A stretch of DNA of 19,843 nucleotides from NCBI GenBank assembly GCA_038849555.1, contig JAWCMT010000028.1, positions 1 to 19,843 on the forward strand. Reading direction: 5' to 3'. Below, one piece after another: positions 13,137 through 19,843 of this stretch. Every line of letters starts with the position of its first letter. Within the stretch, counting starts at the first letter, position 1. The notes beneath the pieces were generated by a model. That model made no database searches, was not told the DNA's origin, and worked only from the letters and a program-made list of their open reading frames with translations. The translations under genes were made by a program, and so were the position numbers. This stretch comes from JAOAIV01 sp038849555 (GTDB lineage: Archaea > Thermoproteota > Bathyarchaeia > Bathyarchaeales > Bathycorpusculaceae).

Positions 13137-15224
13137 TTATTTTTCCAGTGATATTCTGCTTATTCCCGCTTCTTTCTCAAGCACTATTACGTGCTCAGCT
13201 TTTTCCGCGAAAGCCTCGCTGTGTGTCACCGCGATTATTTGCTCTATTGCCTTAAAGCGGCTGATGGCTTCGGCTAAGCGGTCGATGCTGCCGTCTTCGC
13301 TGCCAAGGCTCTCCGTAGGCTCATCAAGCACCAGCATGCTCAAGCTGTGCCCAGTGCGCGACTGCATAATAAGCTGACCAAGCCCAAGGCGGTAAGCGAA
13401 AGCCAGCAGCGTCCGCTCGCCGCCCGAAAGATTGGCGACATCCCTTTCGACGCCGCTTTCGCTTTTCACGTAGGGCGTGTAAGTCTCATCCACAATCACA
13501 TTCAACAGGGGCGCTTCGCCGACGACGAGGCTGTCAAGCACTTGCTGCACAAAGTTGCGGAGCACTTTCACGAATTCGCTGCGCAGTTTAGGTTGAATGC
13601 TCCGGTAGGCGTCGCGGATGGCGCTTATTACTTCAACTGTTCGATTGATTTTCTGCATGCGCTCAAGCTTTTCCTGTGCGTGGTCAATGCGCTCCTTCAC
13701 TTCGTCCAAGCGCGCCAGCAGGTCTTTTTTGCGGTTTTCTTTAGTGCGCAGCTCGGATTCCAAACGGTAATATTGTCTAAACGCTTGCTCCCGCTGTGCA
13801 CGTGCAGTTTCTAAATCCGACAAGTCGAATCTGCCTATCTCAAACCGTAAAGCCTCAAGCTGCCCAATTAAGTCGGCTTCAAACTGCCTTTTCGCCTCAA
13901 TCTCCGCTGCCAAGTCGCTTAGGTTTCTTTCTTCCTCGTTTAACCGTGCTTTAAGCTCTTCAGCCCTTGTTGTAAGCGTTTGCAGGTTCGAAACTGCTTC
14001 GTTTACCGCAGCTTTTGTTCGTTGCAATTTCTCGATTTCACTTTGCAAATGCTCTATTATGCGCTGTCTTTCCATGTTTTCCTGTTGAATCCTCTGCATC
14101 AAACCATTCTTGTATTCACTATTCAACTGTTGCAGGCAGAGTGGGCATCGGCTTTCCAGCGCCAGAGACTCTGTTCTTTTCTGGTCTGTTCGTAGGTTCC
14201 GCAAAGTGGCTTCCTGCTCGGCTCTTAAACTGGAAAGCTTCTCATCAAAAGTCGCCAATTGCCTGCGTAAGGCTTCAATAGGCTGGTTTGCAAATATGCC
14301 TGCCTGCTCAAGCGTGCGCTTATAAGTAGCTGCCTGAGAATCCAGCGAGTTTTGCCGCTGCTTCAAATTGTCGATTACGGTTTTTTTATCTTCTGCGCGT
14401 CTATTAAGCGAAGCCAACGTCTCCTTTACGCTTGCGATGCTGGCCTGAATCTTCGTCTCTTTTCTTCTAAGCTCTTCTATCAGAAGCCTTTTTTCTTCCA
14501 GCGCTCTCAGCTTCTCATCTGCGATATCAAATGTTCTCTTAGCGGCGGCCAGCTTGCTTAAGGCGTCTTGCAGCTCCATTTCTAAGAGCGTGAACTCCTC
14601 AGTGATGCGGTTGTATTCTGCGCTGAGCTTTTCCAGCCCAACCACGTCGGCGTCTTTCTCGTAAACTTTTTTCTCTGTTTCATAATCCCGCTGATAAACC
14701 GCAATGTTGCTCCATGCCGCTTCATAATCGGATAAACCGAAAAGTTCGTCTAAGCGGCGTTGCCTATCTCTCGGCGCCGCATCCAGCAGCTCCTTCAAGT
14801 GCTCCTGCCTTACCCACATGATTTCGCGGTAAAGCTCACGGTCAAGCCCCGTTATAGCCTTTATCTGCTCCGCGACAGCGTCGGTTTTCATGCTTGCCAA
14901 GAGCTTCTCATCCTCGTATAGCTTAAGCTCCTCAAGGTCTTGGCCTATGCCTTTTCCACGCCTTTTCAGCCCGCGGACAATCCTGTAGGTTCGTCCATTC
15001 TGGCTGAACTGCACCGTGATTCTGCCTGACTCCGCGCCTTCACGAAGCAGATATTCAAAGCTTCTGCTGAGCGGCTCGCCGAATAGGGCAAAGTCCAAGG
15101 CGTAGAGCACGCTGGATTTTCCTGTGCCGACACCGCCTAAGAGGCAGTTGAAACCCCGCGTGAAGGGCACTGTGGACTTCACATGTGAGCGTATGTTTTC
15201 CAGCTGAACAACTTCGATTTTCAT
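13137..15224 (-). CDS. rad50: DNA double-strand break repair ATPase Rad50
   Basis: This SMC-like ABC ATPase works with Mre11 in double-strand break processing. It has N-terminal Walker A LLGGVGTGKSS (28-38), Q-loop region VRQEHL, a long charged coiled coil (about 150-560) interrupted by the zinc hook CPLC at 360-363, signature NLSGGERT (about 597-604), Walker B MLVLDEPTESLG (about 627-638) and H-loop IIAVTHSEAF. At 695 aa it is shorter than the roughly 880-aa Pyrococcus protein, and the missing length is in the coiled coil. Walker A has valine where GxNGxGKS is usual, and the D-loop aspartate after DEPTxxL is glycine. ATG overlaps the mre11 stop, so the two are co-transcribed. Confidence 0.93.
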   Translation of the reverse strand: MKIEVVQLENIRSHVKSTVPFTRGFNCLLGGVGTGKSSVLYALDFALFGEPLSRSFEYLLREGAESGRITVQFSQNGRTYRIVRGLKRRGKGIGQDLEELKLYEDEKLLASMKTDAVAEQIKAITGLDRELYREIMWVRQEHLKELLDAAPRDRQRRLDELFGLSDYEAAWSNIAVYQRDYETEKKVYEKDADVVGLEKLSAEYNRITEEFTLLEMELQDALSKLAAAKRTFDIADEKLRALEEKRLLIEELRRKETKIQASIASVKETLASLNRRAEDKKTVIDNLKQRQNSLDSQAATYKRTLEQAGIFANQPIEALRRQLATFDEKLSSLRAEQEATLRNLRTDQKRTESLALESRCPLCLQQLNSEYKNGLMQRIQQENMERQRIIEHLQSEIEKLQRTKAAVNEAVSNLQTLTTRAEELKARLNEEERNLSDLAAEIEAKRQFEADLIGQLEALRFEIGRFDLSDLETARAQREQAFRQYYRLESELRTKENRKKDLLARLDEVKERIDHAQEKLERMQKINRTVEVISAIRDAYRSIQPKLRSEFVKVLRNFVQQVLDSLVVGEAPLLNVIVDETYTPYVKSESGVERDVANLSGGERTLLAFAYRLGLGQLIMQSRTGHSLSMLVLDEPTESLGSEDGSIDRLAEAISRFKAIEQIIAVTHSEAFAEKAEHVIVLEKEAGISRISLEK

Positions 15225-16426
15225 CGTAGAAGCTCCTCTATTGTTTGCTTTACTCGCTCATCTTGCCTTCTTGTTAAGGGCTCTATCAGGGCTATGGCGG
15301 CGCGTGCGATTTTCTCGGCTTCCTCGCGGCTGTAGCGGTCGCTGAAAATCTGCAGAAAATACTCAAACGACTTCGTCTTCAAATCCTTAAACTCGCTTTC
15401 GAATATTGACCGCACAATTTCGTCTGGGACAGCGCTTTCTTTAAGCATCACAATCGGGTGCACCAGCAGCGCTTTCTCTGCTGCGCTGCGGATTCGTGCA
15501 ACATCTACTTCTGCTCGGCTTGCCTCTGCGGGCAAGACACCCTTCAAAACTGGGATTATCACGGCGCCTTCCTCATCTGCACCTTTGACAAGCTGAACCG
15601 CCATGTCGGTGATTTTAGCCGAAGGCACGCTTGGAAATTCCTGTTCCAGAATCTTGAACCTGCGCGGAGAACAAAGCTCGATAAACTCGGGTTGGAATTC
15701 GCCTTTCTCGTTGACTTTAACGTGAAAGAAGCCTTTCTTCTGCTCCGCTTCGTCATAACTTACAGTTTCCGTTGAACCGCTGTAAGCTAACAGTCCAGTT
15801 TTAAACCTGCATGAGCTGGATTCATGTATGTGCCCCGCCGCGTAGTAGTCAAAGCCGTCGGGCAAAAGCTCAGGCGGAGCCTCCGCCTCAAGGTACGGCG
15901 GCTTAACGCTGGGCAAATCCACAGCCATATGAAAAACGAAGATGTTGCTGACTGTCGGCTCAGGAGTTGGCGGGTTCTGCTCCATAAACGCTGGCAGTTC
16001 TTCCTCCGTCTTTCGCCTTGTGCGGAAGTTTGGCACGCCGTAAACGTAGCAGCAGTCAGGTTTACGCCAGCAGGCGCCCTCATGTCTTGGCAAGTGATAA
16101 ATTAAGCCGGCGCTGTCCAGCGGATACAGAATCGTGCCCGTTATCGCGTTAGGCGCTGAATCATGCGAGCCGTCAACCGTTAAAACAGGGATTCCCGCGT
16201 CTCTTAAGCGCTTAAAATTTCTGATGGCATTCTCAAGTGTAACGTTAGACGGCCGCGCCTGATGGAACAAGTCGCCGGCGATAATCATGAAATCTGGTTT
16301 CAGCTCTATGGTTTTGTCAACTATTTCTTGGAAGGCTTTGTCGAAGTCTTCGCGTCTGGCTTCTAAGCCATACTGTGCATAGCCCAAATGCAGGTCTGAA
16401 GCGTGGATGAAATTGAATGCCTTCAA
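15221..16426 (-). CDS. mre11: DNA repair nuclease Mre11
   Basis: This 401-aa calcineurin-like phosphoesterase is the nuclease partner of Rad50. Two-metal site residues visible are D11 and H13 (ASDLHLG), D52 (IIAGDLFH), H166 (FVFHMAVD), and H199 and H201 (AAGHIHES). The third motif, normally GNHD, reads G-S87-H88-D: the catalytic His is kept but the metal-bridging Asn is Ser. The C-terminal region (about 230-401) should hold the capping and Rad50-binding parts. The start is TTG at 16426, needed to include the first beta strand FNFIHASDLHLG; no good Shine-Dalgarno is seen, and an AT-rich box lies at 16467-16482. herA and nurA are not in the window. Confidence 0.93.
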   Translation of the reverse strand: MKAFNFIHASDLHLGYAQYGLEARREDFDKAFQEIVDKTIELKPDFMIIAGDLFHQARPSNVTLENAIRNFKRLRDAGIPVLTVDGSHDSAPNAITGTILYPLDSAGLIYHLPRHEGACWRKPDCCYVYGVPNFRTRRKTEEELPAFMEQNPPTPEPTVSNIFVFHMAVDLPSVKPPYLEAEAPPELLPDGFDYYAAGHIHESSSCRFKTGLLAYSGSTETVSYDEAEQKKGFFHVKVNEKGEFQPEFIELCSPRRFKILEQEFPSVPSAKITDMAVQLVKGADEEGAVIIPVLKGVLPAEASRAEVDVARIRSAAEKALLVHPIVMLKESAVPDEIVRSIFESEFKDLKTKSFEYFLQIFSDRYSREEAEKIARAAIALIEPLTRRQDERVKQTIEELLR

Positions 16427-16543
16427 CGGTTAGCGGTCTGCCCCCGTATGTAAATTGTTGCTTATGCCCTTTTATTTTTGGTTTTGACTGCTTTAAGGCT
16501 TTGGCAAGCCTGCATTAGCCCTGTTTCATTGCCGACCGTAGGG

Positions 16544-16556
16544 AAACATATAAACG
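16544..16556 (+). promoter_or_regulatory. TATA box of the AN1/site-2 protease gene
   Basis: AAACATATAAACG lies about 40-50 bases before the ATG, giving a leader of roughly 18 bases with no Shine-Dalgarno site. Confidence 0.5.
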
Positions 16557-16593
16557 CCTACTTTGCTTTTTACCATGAAAGTCGTGCTTACCC

Positions 16594-17400
16594 ATGAAGT
16601 GCCGAAAATGTGGAGAAGAAACGTTCCTACCCTTTCAATGTCCCTACTGCGGAGACCAATTCTGTACTGCGCATAGGCTGCCTGAAACCCATGATTGTCC
16701 ACGGATAGATGCTGCACGAATACGGAGATGGGAAGAGGCCACAGTGGCGGCGCAGGAACCTGCCTCATACGAATATCGGATAACTTATGGCATGCCACGT
16801 CGAGTTCAAGGGCGCATATACTTTAGCCAAAAAGAACTCAAGCATATAGGAATAGGTGCTCTGCTTGTAATAGGCATCAGCTTGTCTTTCGGATTTGACT
16901 ATTTGGGCGCGGCGAATTGGGCTTTCGTTTTCTCCACTATAGCCGCCATAATCACCGGGTCCTTTCTTGCGCATGAAATAGCGCACAAAGCATCCGCGCA
17001 ACGGCGTGGTTTATGGGCTGAGTTCCGATTAACCCTCTGGGGCGCCATCTTAACATTCATATCAATTCTCTTACCCTTCAAAATTATTGCGCCCGGCGCC
17101 GTCACGATTTCGGGACATACCCGCATCGATGAGATAGGGAAAATTTCAATCGCCGGGCCCGCTACCAACATTGCTTTATCCACAATTTTCCTTGGATTAA
17201 CGCTTGCGCCTACGCCGTATTATTGGCTGTTCGCTGTAGGCGCCTTCTTCAATGGATACATCGCCGTTTTCAACCTAATTCCGGTCGGCCTTCTTGACGG
17301 CTTCAAAATTTTCCTGTGGAACAAAAAAGTTTGGGCTTTAGCTTTCGCTGCTAGCTTAGCGCTGGCAATAATGGGCTATTACGTTTACTACTTCTATTAA
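16594..17400 (+). CDS. Membrane site-2 protease-like (M50) protein with N-terminal AN1 zinc finger
   Basis: A 268-aa fusion. Residues 1-36 are a complete AN1-type zinc finger (C3, C6, C16, C19, C24, H27, H33, C35). A soluble linker (37-80) follows, then about six membrane segments with the M50 metalloprotease motifs: HEIAH at 127-131 and NLIPVGLLDG at 227-236, the second zinc-ligand region. The predicted role is intramembrane proteolysis, with the zinc finger facing the cytosol for substrate or partner binding. Substrate unknown. An ATG at 16575 is in another frame and gives only a short peptide. It is monocistronic and ends 3 bases before the converging uS10 gene. Confidence 0.88.
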   Translation: MKCRKCGEETFLPFQCPYCGDQFCTAHRLPETHDCPRIDAARIRRWEEATVAAQEPASYEYRITYGMPRRVQGRIYFSQKELKHIGIGALLVIGISLSFGFDYLGAANWAFVFSTIAAIITGSFLAHEIAHKASAQRRGLWAEFRLTLWGAILTFISILLPFKIIAPGAVTISGHTRIDEIGKISIAGPATNIALSTIFLGLTLAPTPYYWLFAVGAFFNGYIAVFNLIPVGLLDGFKIFLWNKKVWALAFAASLALAIMGYYVYYFY

Positions 17401-17403
17401 AAA

Positions 17404-17712
17404 CTAAATAAGCTCTATTGTCACGTGGACTTCTTCTGGCACGCGGATGCGCATGATACGCCGCATAACCCGCTCTTCCGAGTCAATGTCAATTAAGCGC
17501 TTGTGGATGCGCATTTCCCAGCGGTCCCATGTGGCTGTGCCCTCGCCTGAAGGCGCCTTCAAAACGGGCACGCGAAGCCGCTTGGTAGGCAACGGAACAG
17601 GCCCGTTTATTTTTGCTCCTGTTTTCTCAGCGATGGCCTTCAGTTCCTCACATACCTCTTCCAGCTTGTTGTAATCTGTGCTTGTTAAGCGGATTCGCGC
17701 TTTCCTCACCAT
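17404..17712 (-). CDS. rpsJ: Small ribosomal subunit protein uS10
   Basis: This 102-aa archaeal-type S10 contacts 16S rRNA in the head of the small subunit. Recognisable segments are ARIRLTSTDYNKLEEVC, GPVPLPTKRLRVPVLKAPSGEG, WDRWEMRIHKRLIDI and EEVHVTIELI. It usually sits next to the elongation factor 1-alpha gene in archaea; here it stands alone between two convergent or divergent neighbours. ATG at 17712, AGGCG upstream, and a TATA-like AAATTTAAAT at 17761-17770. Confidence 0.96.
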   Translation of the reverse strand: MVRKARIRLTSTDYNKLEEVCEELKAIAEKTGAKINGPVPLPTKRLRVPVLKAPSGEGTATWDRWEMRIHKRLIDIDSEERVMRRIMRIRVPEEVHVTIELI

Positions 17713-17987
17713 TTTCTTCGCCTATCAATATGTTAGTTGGGTTTTTTGCGACTACGTAAGAAATTTAAATGGAACATAAAAACCTATCGACACCCTTTAT
17801 TCCATTTTATCAGCACACATCTCTTAAGCTATAATGAGCTTGTGCTTTCCGTGCAAGCTTTTTTCTCATTGCCTTTTAACAGCCACTGGCGACTAAAAGT
17901 TGTTTTTCTCCTTTTTTATGTTTAAGCTAAACTATAGATTTAATAATTAGCCACCGCCATTGTTCGCCTCTAAGGAGCGAAGAAGTC
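17713..17987. other. Intergenic region between uS10 and the YdjM-like gene
   Basis: This holds the uS10 promoter (leftward; box 17761-17770), a plus-strand hairpin followed by a T-run (17837-17864), and the YdjM-like promoter (GATTTAATAATTAG, about 17937-17950). A 62-codon plus-strand frame at 17737-17925 shows no family resemblance and is probably not a gene. Confidence 0.5.
17837..17864 (+). terminator. Hairpin plus T-run, orphan terminator-like element
   Basis: AGCTTG (17837-17842) and CAAGCT (17854-17859) form a 6-base stem with an 11-base loop, running directly into T6. On the plus strand no convincing gene precedes it, so it may end a small RNA or read-through transcript. An overlapping alternative stem AAGCT-ATAATG-AGCTT lies at 17826-17841. 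Confidence 0.4.
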
Positions 17988-18608
17988 TTGTTCGCTGTCG
18001 GTCACTTCGCATTCGCCTATCTTTTAGGCAGAACGTCTGGAAAACTGCTAAACGTGCCGCTCAACATACCAGTACTTCTGGTTCTCTCAATAATCCCTGA
18101 CGTAGACATTCTTTTCGAGCCTTTCATTGCAGAAATACACAGAGGGCCAACCCATTCAATAATAATGGCAACTCTATTTTTCATTCCCTTCTTCGTATTC
18201 TACGGTAAGAAGGCAGCACCATACTTCACCGCTTTAGTTTCGCACTCTTTAATAGGCGACTTAATAATTGGCGGTCAAATCCAACTATTATGGCCCTTAT
18301 CCACGAACGAGTTCGGCTTAACCTACATCGACATATATAATCCAATAAACGTTGCACTTGAGTTCACCCTGTTCATAATAACTTTGGCAGTGATGCTGAA
18401 AACCCGCGATTTATTCCAATTTTTCCGCAACAGTAAGTTAAGCCTTATCTTGGCCATACCGCTTTTCACGGTTCTGCTGCCTACCCTCACAAGTTATCCC
18501 CTAGAAGTTCCCCTTATATTAGTTATCCCGCACCTGTTTTATCTGGTTTTATTTTCTATTTCCATCTCAATAGTAACCCTTCAGATCTTGAAACAAGCAA
18601 AACGATAA
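17988..18608 (+). CDS. YdjM-like membrane-bound metal-dependent hydrolase family protein
   Basis: This 206-aa polytopic membrane protein resembles the YdjM (LexA-regulated, putative metal-dependent hydrolase) family. Conserved polar residues typical of the family are H6 (VGHFAFA), D38 and D40 (IPDVDILFEP), H51 and H56 (HRGPTHS), and H86 with D91 (SHSLIGD). About six hydrophobic segments follow one another. The start is TTG with AAGGAG at 17972-17977. The biochemical role of this family is not settled, so only the family is claimed. Monocistronic. Confidence 0.78.
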   Translation: MFAVGHFAFAYLLGRTSGKLLNVPLNIPVLLVLSIIPDVDILFEPFIAEIHRGPTHSIIMATLFFIPFFVFYGKKAAPYFTALVSHSLIGDLIIGGQIQLLWPLSTNEFGLTYIDIYNPINVALEFTLFIITLAVMLKTRDLFQFFRNSKLSLILAIPLFTVLLPTLTSYPLEVPLILVIPHLFYLVLFSISISIVTLQILKQAKR

Positions 18609-18937
18609 GCGCATCAACTCAGCCTCTTAATGAAACAAAACCGTCTGCCTGCAACAGCTGAAAAATCAATATTGCCTGCTGAAGTAACGCCCAGCCTATA
18701 TTTTTAACCCAGCAACTCTTTCGACTAAGAATCAATGTAAGCGCCATTATATTTGGCGGCTATTAGAAATTCATTGCAGAAACCTATAGAGGGTCTATCT
18801 ACGGCAGAGTAATACGCGCATGCTTCAAGCTTTCCCGCCCAGAAACTTCATGATACCTCTTTTCCGCCTGCTTTAAAGTTTATATAGGAATAAACCTCTG
18901 TTTCAACATGTTCAAAGTGCTCTTGGAGGGTTCTTGG
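18609..18937. other. Intergenic region before the CDC48-like gene
   Basis: A gene-free stretch of about 330 bases. It contains the CDC48 promoter (TTTATATA at 18879-18886), a second TATA-like string CCTATATTTTTAA (about 18691-18703) with no gene behind it, and a small perfect inverted repeat CGCCA (18742-18746) with TGGCG (18754-18758). I see no tRNA or clear C/D-box RNA in it. Confidence 0.5.
18879..18886 (+). promoter_or_regulatory. TATA box of the CDC48-like gene
   Basis: TTTATATA lies about 55 bases before the TTG start. The inferred transcription start near 18908-18912 leaves a short leader containing GGAGGG. Confidence 0.5.
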
Positions 18938-19843
18938 TTGAGTGAAGTTCGTGAAGTTCAATTACGTGTCGGGGATGCACGCCAAAGGGATGTTGGTAGA
19001 GGCATCGCCCGCATAGACCAACGCACCATGCAGAAGCTGGGCATAAGTGCCGGCGACGTGATAGAGATTGCTAATAAGCGCACTACCAGCGCTATAGCTT
19101 GGCCCGCCTACAGCGAAGACCAGAATCGTGACATAATTCGTATTGATGGTTTCACCCGCAAGAATGCAGGTGCGGCATTGAATGAGTACGTGGTGGTAAG
19201 GCCGGCTAAAGTTAAAACTGCACTTAGCATCACGCTTGCGCCAGTTGATATGCGCCTAAATGTTGATGATGACTTCACTAACTTCGTTAAGAATCGCCTC
19301 ATGGAAAGAACGCTTGTTGAAGGCGACACAACGCTTGTTATGATGCTGGGCCACGCAATTCCCTTCACAGTGTCAAAAACTCGACCTCATGGCATAGTTA
19401 AAGTAACCGCGGAAACGCGGCTCACAATTCTCAACGAGCCTGCACCAGAGGCCAAAGGACTGCCGAGGACAACTTACGAGGACATTGGCGGACTCCACGA
19501 GGAAATTCAGCGCGTCCGAGAAATGGTGGAGCTTCCACTGAGGCATCCTGAACTGTTTCAGCGATTAGGAATAGAACCGCCGAAAGGTGTTCTGCTTCAC
19601 GGCCCGCCTGGCTGCGGTAAGACGCTGCTGGCGCGTGCAGTCGCCACTGAAAGCGAAGCCAACTTCATATCCATTAAGGGTCCAGAGGTTTTCTCCAAGT
19701 GGGTAGGCGAATCGGAAAAGGCGATACGCGAAGTCTTCAGGAAAGCTCGCATAGCCGCGCCTGCAGTAATCTTCTTGGACGAGATAGATTCGCTTGCGCC
19801 AAGACGAGGTTTAGGCTTCTCAGACAGCGGAGTAACCGAACGA
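18938..19843 (+). CDS. CDC48/VAT-type AAA+ ATPase (partial, 3' end off-window)
   Basis: The first 302 codons of a p97/VAT-family unfoldase, which extracts and unfolds proteins for degradation. Residues 1-90 form the double-psi barrel of the N-domain (VQLRVGDARQRDVGRGIARI), about 95-170 the second N-subdomain, and the first AAA domain begins near TTYEDIGGLHEEIQ. Walker A is GPPGCGKT and Walker B VIFLDEID. The start is TTG at 18938, because GGAGGG (18925-18930) lies 7 bases upstream and homology starts there. An in-frame ATG at 18908 would add ten residues and would fall at the inferred transcription start. The second AAA domain is expected beyond the edge. Confidence 0.93.
   Translation, partial: MSEVREVQLRVGDARQRDVGRGIARIDQRTMQKLGISAGDVIEIANKRTTSAIAWPAYSEDQNRDIIRIDGFTRKNAGAALNEYVVVRPAKVKTALSITLAPVDMRLNVDDDFTNFVKNRLMERTLVEGDTTLVMMLGHAIPFTVSKTRPHGIVKVTAETRLTILNEPAPEAKGLPRTTYEDIGGLHEEIQRVREMVELPLRHPELFQRLGIEPPKGVLLHGPPGCGKTLLARAVATESEANFISIKGPEVFSKWVGESEKAIREVFRKARIAAPAVIFLDEIDSLAPRRGLGFSDSGVTER

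Noticed and set aside
13347..14561. Several plus-strand frames opposite rad50
   Set aside because: They are antisense to a strongly conserved gene, and their cysteine- and phenylalanine-rich peptides are typical of the complement of coiled-coil codons.
17737..17925. 62-codon plus-strand reading frame
   Set aside because: No recognisable family, no Shine-Dalgarno site, and it spans the uS10 promoter and a terminator-like hairpin.
18609..18937. tRNA or C/D-box RNA in the gap before the CDC48-like gene
   Set aside because: No T-arm consensus, acceptor pairing or paired RTGATGA/CTGA boxes could be found.
1..19843. CRISPR array, insertion sequence or prophage
   Set aside because: No regularly spaced direct repeats, transposase, integrase or terminal inverted repeats were seen.

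Overview
The window is archaeal chromosomal DNA. Evidence for this: archaeal-type TATA boxes (AT-rich, about 25-30 bases before inferred transcription starts), GTG/TTG starts behind GGAGG-like ribosome sites, a CDC48/VAT-type AAA ATPase, Mre11-Rad50, and an archaeal uS10. Gene content and moderate base composition fit an uncultivated Bathyarchaeia-like lineage, but that placement is inference. A 10-N scaffold gap inside the hoxE-like gene points to a draft assembly or MAG.

Left third (1-7429): two cytosolic [NiFe]-hydrogenase operons diverge from a 318-bp promoter region. Leftwards runs a group 3b-like (sulfhydrogenase/NADP-type) operon whose iron-sulfur and flavin subunits are fused in one 638-aa protein, followed by the small subunit, which is cut by the window edge. 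Rightwards runs a complete five-gene group 3d-like, NAD-reducing hydrogenase (hoxE-F-U-Y-H order) with every junction overlapping.

Middle (7633-13100): quinolinate synthase (nadA), the nickel repressor NikR, three genes for the nickel-pincer nucleotide cofactor (larC, larE, larB), and a CbiM/CbiN-type nickel/cobalt transporter pair. Dyad-symmetric candidate operators lie at the nadA, nikR, larC/larB and cbiM promoters. The one before cbiM has half-sites resembling the GTGTTAC/GTAACAC class of NikR sites. Together this reads as a nickel and pyridine-nucleotide island: nickel import and sensing, the nickel enzymes that use it, and an early step of NAD synthesis, whose intermediate NaAD is also the LarB substrate.

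Right part (13137-19843): rad50 and mre11 (leftward, overlapping), with unusual residues in motifs of both proteins; a membrane site-2 protease fused to an AN1 zinc finger; ribosomal protein uS10 (leftward); a YdjM-like membrane protein; and the first 302 codons of a CDC48/VAT-type ATPase running off the right edge. I saw no tRNA, rRNA, CRISPR array, insertion sequence or transposase.
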